Below, piece after piece: positions 49,444 through 58,029 of a stretch of 64,000 nucleotides of DNA (positions within the stretch are counted from its first letter, which is position 1; every line of letters begins with the position of its first letter). The position numbers were made by a program, and so were the translations under genes. Source of the stretch: Bacillota bacterium (lineage in GTDB: Bacteria > Bacillota > Clostridia > Christensenellales > SZUA-584). The stretch is taken from NCBI GenBank assembly GCA_023415795.1, contig JAEZJG010000022.1, forward strand, positions 124,001-188,000. The letters are read 5' to 3'. The notes under the pieces were generated by a model. That model did no database searches and was not told the DNA's origin. It was given only the letters and a program-made list of their open reading frames with translations.

Positions 49444-50385
49444 ATGATAAAGAAAGCGATTTTGGCTGCAATGATGGTATGCGCTCTGCTGGCGTCGGCA
49501 AGCTGTTCGGCACGGAGCAGCGACTATACCCCGCATGAAAACACGGGAGTGGCACTTGCGGCAACGCAAAAGACACAGGCGGAAATTGACACGCTGTTTG
49601 CGACGCGCGTACACAGCCCGGCTTTGCCGCCGCTGGAGAAGCCAACGGAGGAAATTTGTACGGACTATGCCAGCTCTGGTCTGCTGCGCATCTGCTACAG
49701 GGCACAAACGGATGCAAAAATAAAGCTGCAGGTGCTCAAGGATGGCGAATCTATCGCGTATAATCTTGAAGCGGACGGCAGCGTTGAAGATTTCTCGCTG
49801 CAATACGGAAGCGGCGAATATACCGCCCGCATCATGCAGAACATCAAGGACGACCAATACTTCGTGGTTACATCCAAAACCTTTGAGGTGGTGCTGATAA
49901 GCGAGACGGATGTATACCTCAACTCAATACAGAATGTAAACTGGAATTACGGCAAAAAACCCATCAAGGATGTGCGCAACATTGTGACTGATTCGCTTAC
50001 GGGGCTGGAGGACGCGCAGCTGTTAAGCGGCTGCTCCGACGAGCTGTATCAATACGTGATCGAAAATATCGCCTACGACAGCAATAAGGTTTTTGACCTG
50101 ATGTACGATTATATTCCAGATATTGAGAAAACCTATATCGAGAACAGCGGCATCTGCTACGACTACGCCTCGCTCTTTGCGGCGATGCTGCGCAGCATCG
50201 GTGTACCGGCCAAACTGGTCAAGGGGTATTCGATGCAAGACCCTAACACGTATCATGCCTGGAACGAGGTGTACCTTGACGGAAAATGGGTGGTGATAGA
50301 TACCACGCTGGATGCTTCTCTGCCGCTTGGTTCTGCACCTATGGAGAAGAACCCGCAGGATTACGCCAAAGTATACGAATACTGA
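49444..50385 (+). CDS. Transglutaminase-like lipoprotein
   Basis: An exported protein of 313 residues. Signal peptide and lipobox (ASASC near residue 21) are followed by a Thr-rich spacer and a transglutaminase-like Cys-His-Asp domain: SGICYDYASLFAAMLRSIG carries the nucleophile, TYHAWNEVYL the His, and WVVIDTT the Asp. Bacterial members are mostly proteases or peptidoglycan-associated enzymes, not crosslinkers. AAGGAA precedes the ATG. It lies 64 bases after the pilus operon in the same direction, so it may share its transcript. Confidence 0.9.
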   Translation: MIKKAILAAMMVCALLASASCSARSSDYTPHENTGVALAATQKTQAEIDTLFATRVHSPALPPLEKPTEEICTDYASSGLLRICYRAQTDAKIKLQVLKDGESIAYNLEADGSVEDFSLQYGSGEYTARIMQNIKDDQYFVVTSKTFEVVLISETDVYLNSIQNVNWNYGKKPIKDVRNIVTDSLTGLEDAQLLSGCSDELYQYVIENIAYDSNKVFDLMYDYIPDIEKTYIENSGICYDYASLFAAMLRSIGVPAKLVKGYSMQDPNTYHAWNEVYLDGKWVVIDTTLDASLPLGSAPMEKNPQDYAKVYEY

Positions 50386-50469
50386 TGGGACGACATAAAT
50401 TACCACAGACAATAAAACCGATTGCTGAGAATGCGTCGGTTTTTTCTATGGCACTGGAAATGCAACCAA

Positions 50470-50700
50470 GCGACGCAATTGTATCCTGCGGAGATGCTTC
50501 GCGCTCTCTGCATGACAGCACGGCACCGCAGAAGTGCTTCACTGCTCCCTTCCTGCTGTCATTCCGAGCCTGCGAGGAATCCCCTGTGCAAGAACATGAC
50601 CATAGGATACAGCAGACAATCACACCCCGGGGATCCATCCCTGCGCTCTGCATGACAGCGTGCCTATGGGAGATGCTTTGCGCTCTTAGCATGGGAGCGT
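50470..50700 (-). repeat. Family 3 repeat region (CATGCAGAGCGAAGC type), copy A
   Basis: On the minus strand GCTGTCATGCAGAG with GCGCGAAGCATCTC appears at the left, TGTCATTCCGAGCC (plus) in the middle and a second GCATGACAGCG toward the right. These recur at 61.66-62.09 kb. The whole gap (50386-50848) holds no convincing gene. Confidence 0.7.
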
Positions 50701-50848
50701 AATACTCGCTAATCTGTTTAAAATGAATGAAATTTCAACCATGATGGATATATTATTTTTTCCCCGATAATACAAAACATGCATGGCATATCAAAAGAGA
50801 CGTGTGATAGATACTAAGTTTGTGAAAAACATTGAAAGGAGTCCTTCT

Positions 50849-51034
50849 ATGTCACAACTCAACAAATTGGAACTTCAACATTTGCGGCACTTGATCGGCG
50901 CGCACGATACAGCTTTTCAAAAAATGAACACTTTTGCCCAGCAGGCTTCCGACCCGCAGGTGCGGGCGTATTTCGAGAAGTCGGCGCAGGACGCACAGAA
51001 AACCAAGCAGCAGCTCATGTCGTTTCTGGGCTAG
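50849..51034 (+). CDS. Small spore-coat-associated protein
   Basis: A 61-residue helical protein from ATG 50849 with AAAGGAG six bases upstream. LELQHLRHLIGAHDTAFQKM and YFEKSAQDAQKTKQQLMSFL form two amphipathic helices like the N-terminal half of the Coat F/ferritin-like hairpin family. It is 16 bases upstream of a CotF-like gene, a common pairing in Clostridia. Function in the coat is inferred from that family and neighbour. Confidence 0.75.
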   Translation: MSQLNKLELQHLRHLIGAHDTAFQKMNTFAQQASDPQVRAYFEKSAQDAQKTKQQLMSFLG

Positions 51035-51050
51035 GAAGGAGACTTAAGGC

Positions 51051-51335
51051 ATGAACCAAAACACAATGCAGGGAGGCGCACAGGCGCTTCAGGAAAAAGC
51101 AATGGTCAACGATGCGCTGGGCTGCATTAAGGCCAGTCTGACCAATTATGCCGGAGTAATATCAGAATGTTCAAACCCTAACCTGAGGCAGACGATACAG
51201 CAAATTCGCAACGGCGACGAAACTGCGCAGTACGAGCTGTATAAGCTGGCGCAGAGCAAGGGATTTTATCAACCCGCCACGATGGCGGACGACAGCGAGG
51301 TACAACAGGTTAAAAGCCAGCTCAGCGGAGGCTGA
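51051..51335 (+). CDS. cotF: CotF-family spore coat protein
   Basis: A 94-residue Coat F domain protein. KAMVNDALGCIKASLTNYAG and SNPNLRQTIQQIRNGDE, followed by LYKLAQSKGFYQPA, are the family's conserved blocks; the C-terminal YQPA is typical. It is expressed in the mother cell during sporulation in known cases; a sigma-E/K promoter could not be identified with confidence upstream of the pair. It follows the previous gene by 16 bases with GAAGGAG and is followed by a terminator. Confidence 0.88.
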   Translation: MNQNTMQGGAQALQEKAMVNDALGCIKASLTNYAGVISECSNPNLRQTIQQIRNGDETAQYELYKLAQSKGFYQPATMADDSEVQQVKSQLSGG

Positions 51336-51363
51336 ATTTGCTTCCGATGCCCGTTTATTCACC

Positions 51364-51397
51364 AAAGCGCTCCGCAGCCTCGGGGCGCTTTCCTTTA
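51364..51397 (+). terminator. Terminator after the coat genes
   Basis: AAAGCGC-14-GCGCTTT followed by a T-rich tail. Confidence 0.8.
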
Positions 51398-51688
51398 ATA
51401 TATTATCACTTTATCACTTCAGCAATTGTGTCTCTATACATGCATTTAAATTTTTTTTGATATCTCTCTTTCTGATCTTTTATGCGCGGAACATTTGCTT
51501 AAAATGCAGCGTCTAAATCATGAAAAGCACGATAAAGCCACGATTTTGTAAAATTTCTTGGTAAAACGGCATAAAACTGTTGGTGCTTGCGGCGCGGCTG
51601 TATTATTATAAACATGGTTTCACAACGTAAACGCAGCAGGCTCTCGTGGTCTGCTGAATATATACAACATAAGGAAAGAGCGATACAT
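51398..51688. other. Leader region of the first LCP gene
   Basis: About 290 AT-rich bases. A TATTATTATAAAC box near 51601-51613 could be a -10. An in-frame extension of the LCP frame starts at 51587, but AAGGAAAGAG and the basic N-terminus favour 51689. No further structure is clear. Confidence 0.4.
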
Positions 51689-53467
51689 ATGACAAAGAAG
51701 TTAAGGGGTACAAACGAATATCTGGGCGACCCACAGCAGGGAAAGTCTGCGGACGGTGCAGATCACATGCAAGTGAACAGCGTCCCTCCCCGCAAGAAAA
51801 AAGGCGCGCGCTGGAGCAAGAAGAAGATCATATTGCTGAGCGTTTTGGGAACGCTGGCGCTGCTGCTTATCGTGGGCGGCGCGTGGGCGTTGTCCATCAT
51901 GAGCAACCCGATGGCGCAGTTTAACAATACGGAGGATCAGATTACGCCTCCGCCCGCGCAGACGCAGTCGAACGGGGAACCGTCGGAATCGGCCACTCCC
52001 GGCCCTTCGCCCACAATAGACCCTTACGAAGCGTTGCTGGCACAATCGGACACCAGCTTTTTAAAGGACACCGTCAACATACTGCTGATCGGTGTGGATC
52101 ATTCCGTGGAGCGTGATACCTGGAAGGGCAAGAAAGCGTTCCATTCCGACGTGATGATCGTGCTGTCCGTCAACCAGGCAACGGGCGCGGTCAACATGAT
52201 CTCGTTACCGCGGGATACGTACGCCAACATACCCGGTGTGGACGGCATCTATAAGCTGAACGCTTCCATCGACTGCGGCGGCGGTTGGCCATCTGCGGAC
52301 AACAACTATTCCATGAGCGGCTTTGAGAAGGTATGCGAAGCAGCAAGCTGGATGCTGGGCGGCATCCCTGTGCAGTATTATTACGCAGTAGACATGAACG
52401 CGGTAAAAGGGCTGGTTGATGCCGTCGGCGGCGTTCAGGGCTTCGATGTGGATATGGATTTTAAGATGCAGGGACGTTCCTACGTCAAAGGTGTGCAGGA
52501 CATGAACGGTCAGGCTGTGCTTGATTACCTGCGCGTACGCAAGGGCGTTTCGGAGGCGGGTGACTTAAACCGCATCAACCGCCAGAAGAAGATGCTGGTG
52601 GCGATTTTCGACAAGATCAAGCAGAACGGCTTGCTCACCAGCATACCCGGCTTGCTGGAGGCTTTTGACGGTAACCTTTATACCAACACCACGCTGGCTC
52701 AGACGGCGGCGCTGGCGGCCTTTGGATACAATGTATCACCTGATAACATCGGCATGTATTCGATGGGCGGCAAATACAGCTACGGTATATTCAACTGGAA
52801 CTTTGTGCTGACGGATCAGAAGGCGCGTGTGGAACTGATCAAAAAGATATACGGTGTGGATGTGGATCAGTATAAGGATTACACGGCTTCGGCGGCACAG
52901 GCGCGCTGGGAAAATATGCGTGCGCCAGTGCTCAAGTCTCAGGCAGAGAAGGCGCTGGCCAAGGTAAAGGCCAAGCTGGATGCCGATGCTGCGCTGCCCG
53001 TTTATGTAGCGCCAACGCCGACGCCATCGGCAACGCCTGTGCCGACAAAAACGCCGCCTGCTGCAACGCCAACACCCACACCGACTGTCACACCATCGCC
53101 CGTGCCTACGGACAGCTCCACCGAGTCCATCTCGGGCGGCTCAGTGCTGGATCGCTCACTGCTGGCAATGAGCTCAACGGTCGCCAATTCAAGCCGGACA
53201 AAGCTGGACACCACCACGATACCGGCGGGCTATCGCCAGTATTTGCCGGATGGGCCGATATGGGCACTGTATAACAAGGCGGTGAGCGCGTGCGCTTCGC
53301 TGGGGTCGCAGAAGGGTACCGACGCCATGAAGACAGCAAACGATCAACTGATACTGGATGTACGCTCGCTGTGCAGCACGTTCTCCATACCGTTGTCCAC
53401 GACCTACTGGCGTGTGAACTACGAGACAGATAAGAGCTTCAATGAAGTGACGATAGACTTCAACTAG
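51689..53467 (+). CDS. LytR-CpsA-Psr family protein 1
   Basis: A membrane enzyme of 592 residues that transfers undecaprenyl-linked glycopolymers to peptidoglycan. Cytoplasmic basic N-terminus (PRKKKGARWSKKK), membrane helix near 47-70, a Pro/Thr-rich spacer, then the LCP domain: NILLIGVDHS, SDVMIVLSVN, MISLPRDTYANIP, YYAVDMNAVKGLVDAVGGV and LDYLRVRKG with EAGDLNRINRQ, giving the Asp and Arg residues that bind the pyrophosphate. A second Pro/Thr linker (about 430-475) leads to a C-terminal domain of about 100 residues not seen in short LCP proteins. It has its own terminator and a close paralogue downstream. Confidence 0.93.
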   Translation: MTKKLRGTNEYLGDPQQGKSADGADHMQVNSVPPRKKKGARWSKKKIILLSVLGTLALLLIVGGAWALSIMSNPMAQFNNTEDQITPPPAQTQSNGEPSESATPGPSPTIDPYEALLAQSDTSFLKDTVNILLIGVDHSVERDTWKGKKAFHSDVMIVLSVNQATGAVNMISLPRDTYANIPGVDGIYKLNASIDCGGGWPSADNNYSMSGFEKVCEAASWMLGGIPVQYYYAVDMNAVKGLVDAVGGVQGFDVDMDFKMQGRSYVKGVQDMNGQAVLDYLRVRKGVSEAGDLNRINRQKKMLVAIFDKIKQNGLLTSIPGLLEAFDGNLYTNTTLAQTAALAAFGYNVSPDNIGMYSMGGKYSYGIFNWNFVLTDQKARVELIKKIYGVDVDQYKDYTASAAQARWENMRAPVLKSQAEKALAKVKAKLDADAALPVYVAPTPTPSATPVPTKTPPAATPTPTPTVTPSPVPTDSSTESISGGSVLDRSLLAMSSTVANSSRTKLDTTTIPAGYRQYLPDGPIWALYNKAVSACASLGSQKGTDAMKTANDQLILDVRSLCSTFSIPLSTTYWRVNYETDKSFNEVTIDFN

Positions 53468-53475
53468 CGTTCTCA

Positions 53476-53500
53476 GGAGACCGGTTAATCCGGTCTCTTC
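53476..53500 (+). terminator. Terminator after LCP gene 1
   Basis: GAGACCGG-TTAAT-CCGGTCTC, perfect 8-bp stem followed by TTC. A near-copy lies at 53654. Confidence 0.8.
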
Positions 53501-53653
53501 GCTTGTCGAAAAACCTACGGTTTTCCGCCAGTTTTCTGGATTTATACAGTTCCTCCTTCCTCAAAACTGCAAAAATCCACAAGGTATGGACTGCGCGGGC
53601 AAAGCCCGTCTTGCCCACAAAAAAATATAAAGGACTTATTTTGACACTCTGAG
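53501..53653. other. Non-coding spacer between the two similar terminators
   Basis: About 150 bases with short hairpins (for example CGGGCAAAGCCCG) and no gene. Its position between duplicated terminators suggests a deleted gene copy. Confidence 0.4.
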
Positions 53654-53681
53654 GAGATCGATTAATCCGGTCTCTTTTTTT
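53654..53681 (+). terminator. Second, orphan terminator
   Basis: GAGATCG-ATTAATC-CGGTCTC followed by seven T, closely similar to the terminator of LCP gene 1 (GGTTAATCCGGTCTC against GATTAATCCGGTCTC). No gene ends just before it. Confidence 0.75.
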
Positions 53682-53764
53682 ATGCTTTGCACGGAACATT
53701 TTTCCTTTTTGCAACGTCTATATACGGAATGCCCGCCGCCGCGAGATCGGACAAAGGAAAAAAC

Positions 53765-53921
53765 ATGATGAAGAAAAATAAGGCCGATACACATAAGCAA
53801 GTGCCAGATTATATGCTGAACTTTTTGCCCGAGGAGATATCGCCAAACGGCGCTTGGCAAGGAATACTGGCGTGTGCCCTACGAGAAGAACAACAACCAG
53901 ATCGATGTGGATTTCAATTGA
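53765..53921 (+). pseudogene. Remnant of a third LCP paralogue
   Basis: A short frame begins ATG at 53765 or 53768 (MKKNKADTHKQVPDYML) and in another frame the bases 53865-53921 encode YWRVPYEKNNNQIDVDFN and a stop. That matches the C-terminus of LCP 1 (YWRVNYE ... TIDFN) and is similar to LCP 2 (WNVSYENKNEVIVDF). So the end of a third copy survives, fused out of frame to an unrelated or N-terminal piece, with almost the whole LCP domain gone. It lies between two intact copies. Confidence 0.7.
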
Positions 53922-54158
53922 GCAGGTATTTTATGACCCGCACAACGGCAAATATGGTTGCTTTTTGGGGCTAAACTGGAAAAATTTAATGAACTTGTAA
54001 ACTTTTTTGGTATATTGTGTGATTGCTGTTGGAATAATGCCATTGATTGTATTATATTAGACAAGGTTATAAACATGTAAACCAACTTGTTATATCGGCA
54101 TTACCGAGACTGCCTGTCCGGAAAGCATATAAAACTAAGGAAGAAGAATCAGACCGCC

Positions 54159-55928
54159 ATGGAAAAAGACAAGAAATGGTTCGGCAGAAAAAAACCAACG
54201 CAGCTGCCAAAGAACACAGAGGATGCCGCAGCGGCACAGGCCACAGACGAGGCGTTGGAAGACAGCGTGCAGGAAGACGGCGCGGCGAAGAGTATAGGCA
54301 AGGTTAAAAAGAGCTGGAGTAGACGGCGCATCGTGGTGGTCAGCATACTTGGCGTTGTTGTGCTGGCACTGGCGGGCGCGGGCATATGGGCCTTGTCCAT
54401 ATTTGCAGATCCGATGGCGCAGTTCAACCAGTTGGACGAGCAGATGACACCACCGCCGGCCTCTACGCAGAATGCGCAAAACCCCGGTGAAACGCTGGAA
54501 CCAGGCGCATCGCCCACTATAGACCCATACGAAGCACTGCTGGCACAAGCCGACAGCGGCTTTTTGAAGGATATCGTCAACATCATGCTGATCGGCGTGG
54601 ACAACTCAGTGGATCGCAACACGGAAGAGTGGGTGAAGCACGGCGGTAAGCAGGATTTCCATTCCGACGTGATGATCGTGTTGTCAGTCAACAAAACGAC
54701 GGGCGCGGTCAACATGATCTCGCTCCCGCGGGACACGTATGCCAAAATTCCCGACATTGATGGTATCTACAAGCTGAACGCTTCCATCAACTGTGGCGGC
54801 GGCTGGCCCTGTGAGGAAAACCAGTTTTCCATGAAGGGCTTCGAGAAGGTATGCGATGCCGCCAGCTGGATGCTGGGAGGCATACCCGTTCAATATTACT
54901 ATGCCGTGGACATGAACGCAGTGAAGGGGCTGGTGGATGCCATCGGTGGTGTTCAGGGCTTTGATGTGGAGATGGATTTCAAGATGGCGGGGCGCTCTTA
55001 CACCAGGGGCGTGCAGGATATGAACGGTCAGGCCGTTCTGGACTATCTGCGCGTACGCAAGGGAATTGACGAATCGGGAGACTTGAACCGAATCAACCGC
55101 CAGAAGAAGATGCTGGTTGCGATTTTCGATAAAATTAAGCAGAATGGGCTGCTCACCAGTATCCCCAGTCTACTGGATGCTTTTGACGGAAACCTTTATA
55201 CCAACACCACGCTGAACCAAACTGCGGCGCTTGCGGCCTTCGGCTTTAACGTGGATGCCCAAAGCATTGGTATGTATTCGATGGGCGGCAAATACAACAT
55301 CGGAATATTCAACTGGAACTTTGTGCTGACGGATCAGAAGGCGCGGGTGAAGCTCATCAAGCAGATTTACGGTGTCGACGTAGAGGAATACAAGGATTAC
55401 TCTCCCTCGGCAGCTGTGGCAAAATGGAACAGGATGCAGCTGCCGGTGGTGCGTAAGGGCGCTGAAGGGGTATTGGCTAAGGTGAAGGCAAAGCTGGATG
55501 CGGATGCCAAGCTGCCTATATATGGTGCGCCCACACCCACACCGCCGCCCTCGACGACGCCGCCGCCTGCGACAACGACGCCGCCGCCTGCGACAACGAC
55601 ACCGCCGCCTGTGACAACGACACCGCCACCTGAACCGCCAGAGACGACTGCTTCGGCAGGAGCACTCTCAGCGATCAGAAACAGCGTAGCGGAAGGCATA
55701 ACCATACTGACATCCGGCGCACCCAGCGGATACCGCCAGTACCTGCCCGACGGAGTGGAGTGGAAGCTGTATAACAAGTGCCGTGACATGGCCGACTCAC
55801 TGTCCTCCGGCAGCGTAGAAGCGATGAAGGAGAATATCGAGGCATTGTGCAAAATGTTCGGAGTAAGCGTTCCCAGCTGGAACGTGAGCTACGAGAACAA
55901 AAACGAGGTTATTGTGGATTTCCGGTAA
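54159..55928 (+). CDS. LytR-CpsA-Psr family protein 2
   Basis: Paralogue of the gene at 51.7 kb, 589 residues from ATG 54159. It shares domain order and long identical stretches, for example the VQYYYAVDMNAVKGLVDA core and the NRINRQKKMLVAIFDKIKQN helix. Differences sit in the N-terminal cytoplasmic part (acidic, TDEALEDSVQEDGAA), a seven-residue insertion (NTEEWVKHGGKQ in place of DTWKGKKA), and the C-terminal linker, here repeats of TTTPPPA. The C-terminal 90-residue domain is shared. Tandem duplication is clear; the two may attach different glycopolymers or be expressed at different times. Confidence 0.93.
   Translation: MEKDKKWFGRKKPTQLPKNTEDAAAAQATDEALEDSVQEDGAAKSIGKVKKSWSRRRIVVVSILGVVVLALAGAGIWALSIFADPMAQFNQLDEQMTPPPASTQNAQNPGETLEPGASPTIDPYEALLAQADSGFLKDIVNIMLIGVDNSVDRNTEEWVKHGGKQDFHSDVMIVLSVNKTTGAVNMISLPRDTYAKIPDIDGIYKLNASINCGGGWPCEENQFSMKGFEKVCDAASWMLGGIPVQYYYAVDMNAVKGLVDAIGGVQGFDVEMDFKMAGRSYTRGVQDMNGQAVLDYLRVRKGIDESGDLNRINRQKKMLVAIFDKIKQNGLLTSIPSLLDAFDGNLYTNTTLNQTAALAAFGFNVDAQSIGMYSMGGKYNIGIFNWNFVLTDQKARVKLIKQIYGVDVEEYKDYSPSAAVAKWNRMQLPVVRKGAEGVLAKVKAKLDADAKLPIYGAPTPTPPPSTTPPPATTTPPPATTTPPPVTTTPPPEPPETTASAGALSAIRNSVAEGITILTSGAPSGYRQYLPDGVEWKLYNKCRDMADSLSSGSVEAMKENIEALCKMFGVSVPSWNVSYENKNEVIVDFR
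55553..55632 (+). repeat. Tandem 21-bp coding repeat in LCP 2
   Basis: Units encoding TTTPPPA repeat about four times and form the Pro/Thr linker of LCP 2. Absent from LCP 1, which has PTPTP-type sequence there, so the linker expanded after duplication. Copy number may vary between strains. Confidence 0.85.
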
Positions 55929-55947
55929 TACAGCCTAAATAGAATAT

Positions 55948-55985
55948 AATCTCCGGTTTGAAAGCAGCGAACCGGAGATTTTTTT
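55948..55985 (+). terminator. Terminator after LCP gene 2
   Basis: AATCTCCGGTT and AACCGGAGATT form a perfect 11-bp stem followed by five T. Confidence 0.9.
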
Positions 55986-56042
55986 AGTGTTGAGAACAAA
56001 ATGATCGGTATGCTGTCAGCGCATGAGCGCTGCGACTCGGAT

Positions 56043-56070
56043 AAAAAAAGGAGGCACAGCAGCCTCCTTT
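56043..56070 (-). terminator. Terminator after the TetR gene
   Basis: AGGAGGC-ACAGCA-GCCTCCT; the minus strand has a run of seven T. Confidence 0.85.
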
Positions 56071-56082
56071 ATGTATGTAGTA

Positions 56083-56640
56083 TTATAATGCCATGCGCAG
56101 CCCAGTACGGCAATGCTCCCAAACCCCGAGCCAAACCTCCTCGTCGTGCTTCCCTGTCAGCATCGTATCCAGATAGCCTTGAATAGTTAGCATGTAGTAT
56201 TCAAAGAACCTTGCGTAATTCTCGGGATTGCTCAGGTGCTCGTGACGCTGGCTGACAATGTCGAAGATGCGATGCTTTAAACGCTCTTCAATAGCATCCT
56301 CCCCAGCAGCTTTGTTGCGTTCCAGCTGTAGCCGCTTGTATACCTTTAGGATTTCATTGCGGGAAAACATCGTGACGTAGCACCGAAATACTTCCATCAG
56401 CAGCTCCTCGGTAGTTCTGTCGCTGTTGAGACGGATACATTCGTCGAGCTTGATGGTGATATATTCGTTTTGTTTTCGAATGACTTCACTATAAATCTCA
56501 TCTTTGCTTTTGAAATGTGCATACAATGATTGCTTCTGAAGCCCCACCGCTTCGGCGATGAGCTGCATGGACGTTCCATCGAAGCCTAATTCCGCAATCA
56601 GTTTAGTGGTTTCACACAGTATTTGATCCTTTTTAACCAT
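56083..56640 (-). CDS. TetR/AcrR-family regulator
   Basis: A 185-residue dimeric repressor. The N-terminal helix-turn-helix is KLIAELGFDGTSMQLIAEAVGLQKQSLYAHFKSKDEIY (about 12-50, typical length and pattern); the C-terminal 130 residues form a helical ligand domain without a recognisable class. No target gene is adjacent: the neighbour on the minus strand is a broken gene and the opposite neighbour is an LCP gene. Autoregulation is likely but no operator was seen. It has its own terminator. Confidence 0.9.
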   Translation of the reverse strand: MVKKDQILCETTKLIAELGFDGTSMQLIAEAVGLQKQSLYAHFKSKDEIYSEVIRKQNEYITIKLDECIRLNSDRTTEELLMEVFRCYVTMFSRNEILKVYKRLQLERNKAAGEDAIEERLKHRIFDIVSQRHEHLSNPENYARFFEYYMLTIQGYLDTMLTGKHDEEVWLGVWEHCRTGLRMAL

Positions 56641-56995
56641 GGTTTTACCCCTTCAATAACTGTGAATAAGATGCTGTTTTGAAATTGGTAGGCAGGTAAA
56701 AATTATGTCGGTTCATCACCCCTTGATGGTTCGGCGTGAGCGGGGCAAGACTGTTGATACCCTCATTCTGCCCTTGTGCAAACATTCACAGTATACAATG
56801 GTTGCAGCCAGCATTCAACCATTATTTGTAGCTATGATTTTGAAATTACCTAAGCTTCCTAAAACAAACTACTTTACTCATGATTCGGTATAGCAAAGAG
56901 TATACCGCATGACATGCTTATTGATGACTAAAAAGTATGGCTGAAAGGGAAGACATAACTGTCTTTCGTAATAGCGCAAAGTTCAGGTTGCGCTT
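56641..56995. other. Intergenic region between TetR and the frameshifted gene
   Basis: About 355 AT-rich bases. A 62-codon frame on the plus strand (56705-56893) lacks a ribosome site and any known domain. I see no other feature. Confidence 0.4.
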
Positions 56996-57860
56996 TTATC
57001 TGTCGAAAGTAAAGAAATAGGGGCCGTAATATTTTTCGTGTGTGTGAACGTAGGTCCAACGAAAATCAATATCTGTGATGAAGATATCTTTGAAATTATC
57101 GATGATATCTGCGGTAAGCACGGATGCATCAAGGACAAAAAAGCTTATTACTTGATTATTGAGCAATACGATGCATGATTTCTTTGCAATAGAATTAAAA
57201 GAGTTGCGAGCATCATTTTGCCTCTCGCAGGGAACGCACTCAAAGGCATGCCATAAATATCTGGGAAAGCACCTTGATCTCATCTCGGACTGCTTTTCGG
57301 CGGGCACAAAGTGCTGGAACCATTGTTCCATGTGGTCGGCTGTTTCACTTCCAGTCCTCCAAGTATATTCAACATCATTCCTTAGCATCATTTCAATAAT
57401 ATTTGCAAACTGACGTTCTTTGCGCATTTTACAGGTTTGCCACCACATATCCGGATAAAACAACCTATTCTCGCAGGGTTCATCCAGTAACCAGGGAATA
57501 CTCTCTGCCAGAAACTCAATGCAGATCGCCTGATTCGACCGGTAGAATTTCATTAAAATCTTCTTCGGGTCTGAAATGCAATGGAGGCTTATTGACAAAT
57601 TGGCCAACGATGTAGTAATAACCCAATGTAGGATAGAAGCTACCTGCTCTGTTCTTACCGTAGCTATAAACGGTACTTTTCTGCGGGATGATGCCCAACG
57701 TATCAAAAAAAGCCCATTCCTCAGGTAACAGATTATCGCAGTGCTGCACATAGTTGCGACAGCATTGACTGGAGTCCACAACTGACAATGATCGGTAATA
57801 TTCCTGGGTTGCTTCCAAGTCCACCTCAAGTACCCACTCACCAAACTGTATGCGCTCCAT
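56996..57860 (-). pseudogene. Two-domain DUF4275-like gene interrupted by a frameshift
   Basis: The first 114 codons (57860-57516; MERIQFGEWVLEVDLEATQE, GYYYIVGQFVNKPP) read in one frame and end early at a stop. From about 57555 onward the next frame is open and continues sensibly (AICIEFLAESIPWLLDEP), then a second domain ends with FRWTYVHTHEKYYGPYFF, the hallmark of DUF4275. The crossover lies in the A/T-rich stretch 57543-57573. GGAGG precedes the start. The gene is AT-rich and stands alone. It is either a true frameshift, so two truncated products, or a sequencing slip. Confidence 0.7.
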
Positions 57861-57925
57861 TATCAATTCCTCCGCCCAGACGCTTGCTATCACGCCATTA
57901 TACCATGCACATACAGTAAAAAATA

Positions 57926-57946
57926 GGGAAATGCGCAGCATTTCCC
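57926..57946 (-). terminator. Hairpin between htpG and the frameshifted gene
   Basis: GGGAAATGC-GCA-GCATTTCCC, a perfect 9-bp stem. Flanked by an A-rich run on the left, so it may terminate minus-strand transcription from htpG. Confidence 0.5.
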
Positions 57947-58015
57947 TTGCTTCTTTTGTTTCCTTTCTGCCAGAAAAGAAATGGGGGCATGGGGGCAACG
58001 CCCCCATAAAAGCCC
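57947..58015 (+). repeat. Dispersed repeat, family 2, copy B
   Basis: TTGCTTCTTTT, CAGAAAAGAAATGGGGG and the palindrome GGGGGCAACGCCCCC correspond to the element at 5.68-5.73 kb. Confidence 0.55.
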
Positions 58016-58029
58016 TAAAAAAATGTATA

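Noticed and set aside
56705..56893. 62-codon frame on the plus strand
   Set aside because: No ribosome site or domain, AT-rich intergenic composition.
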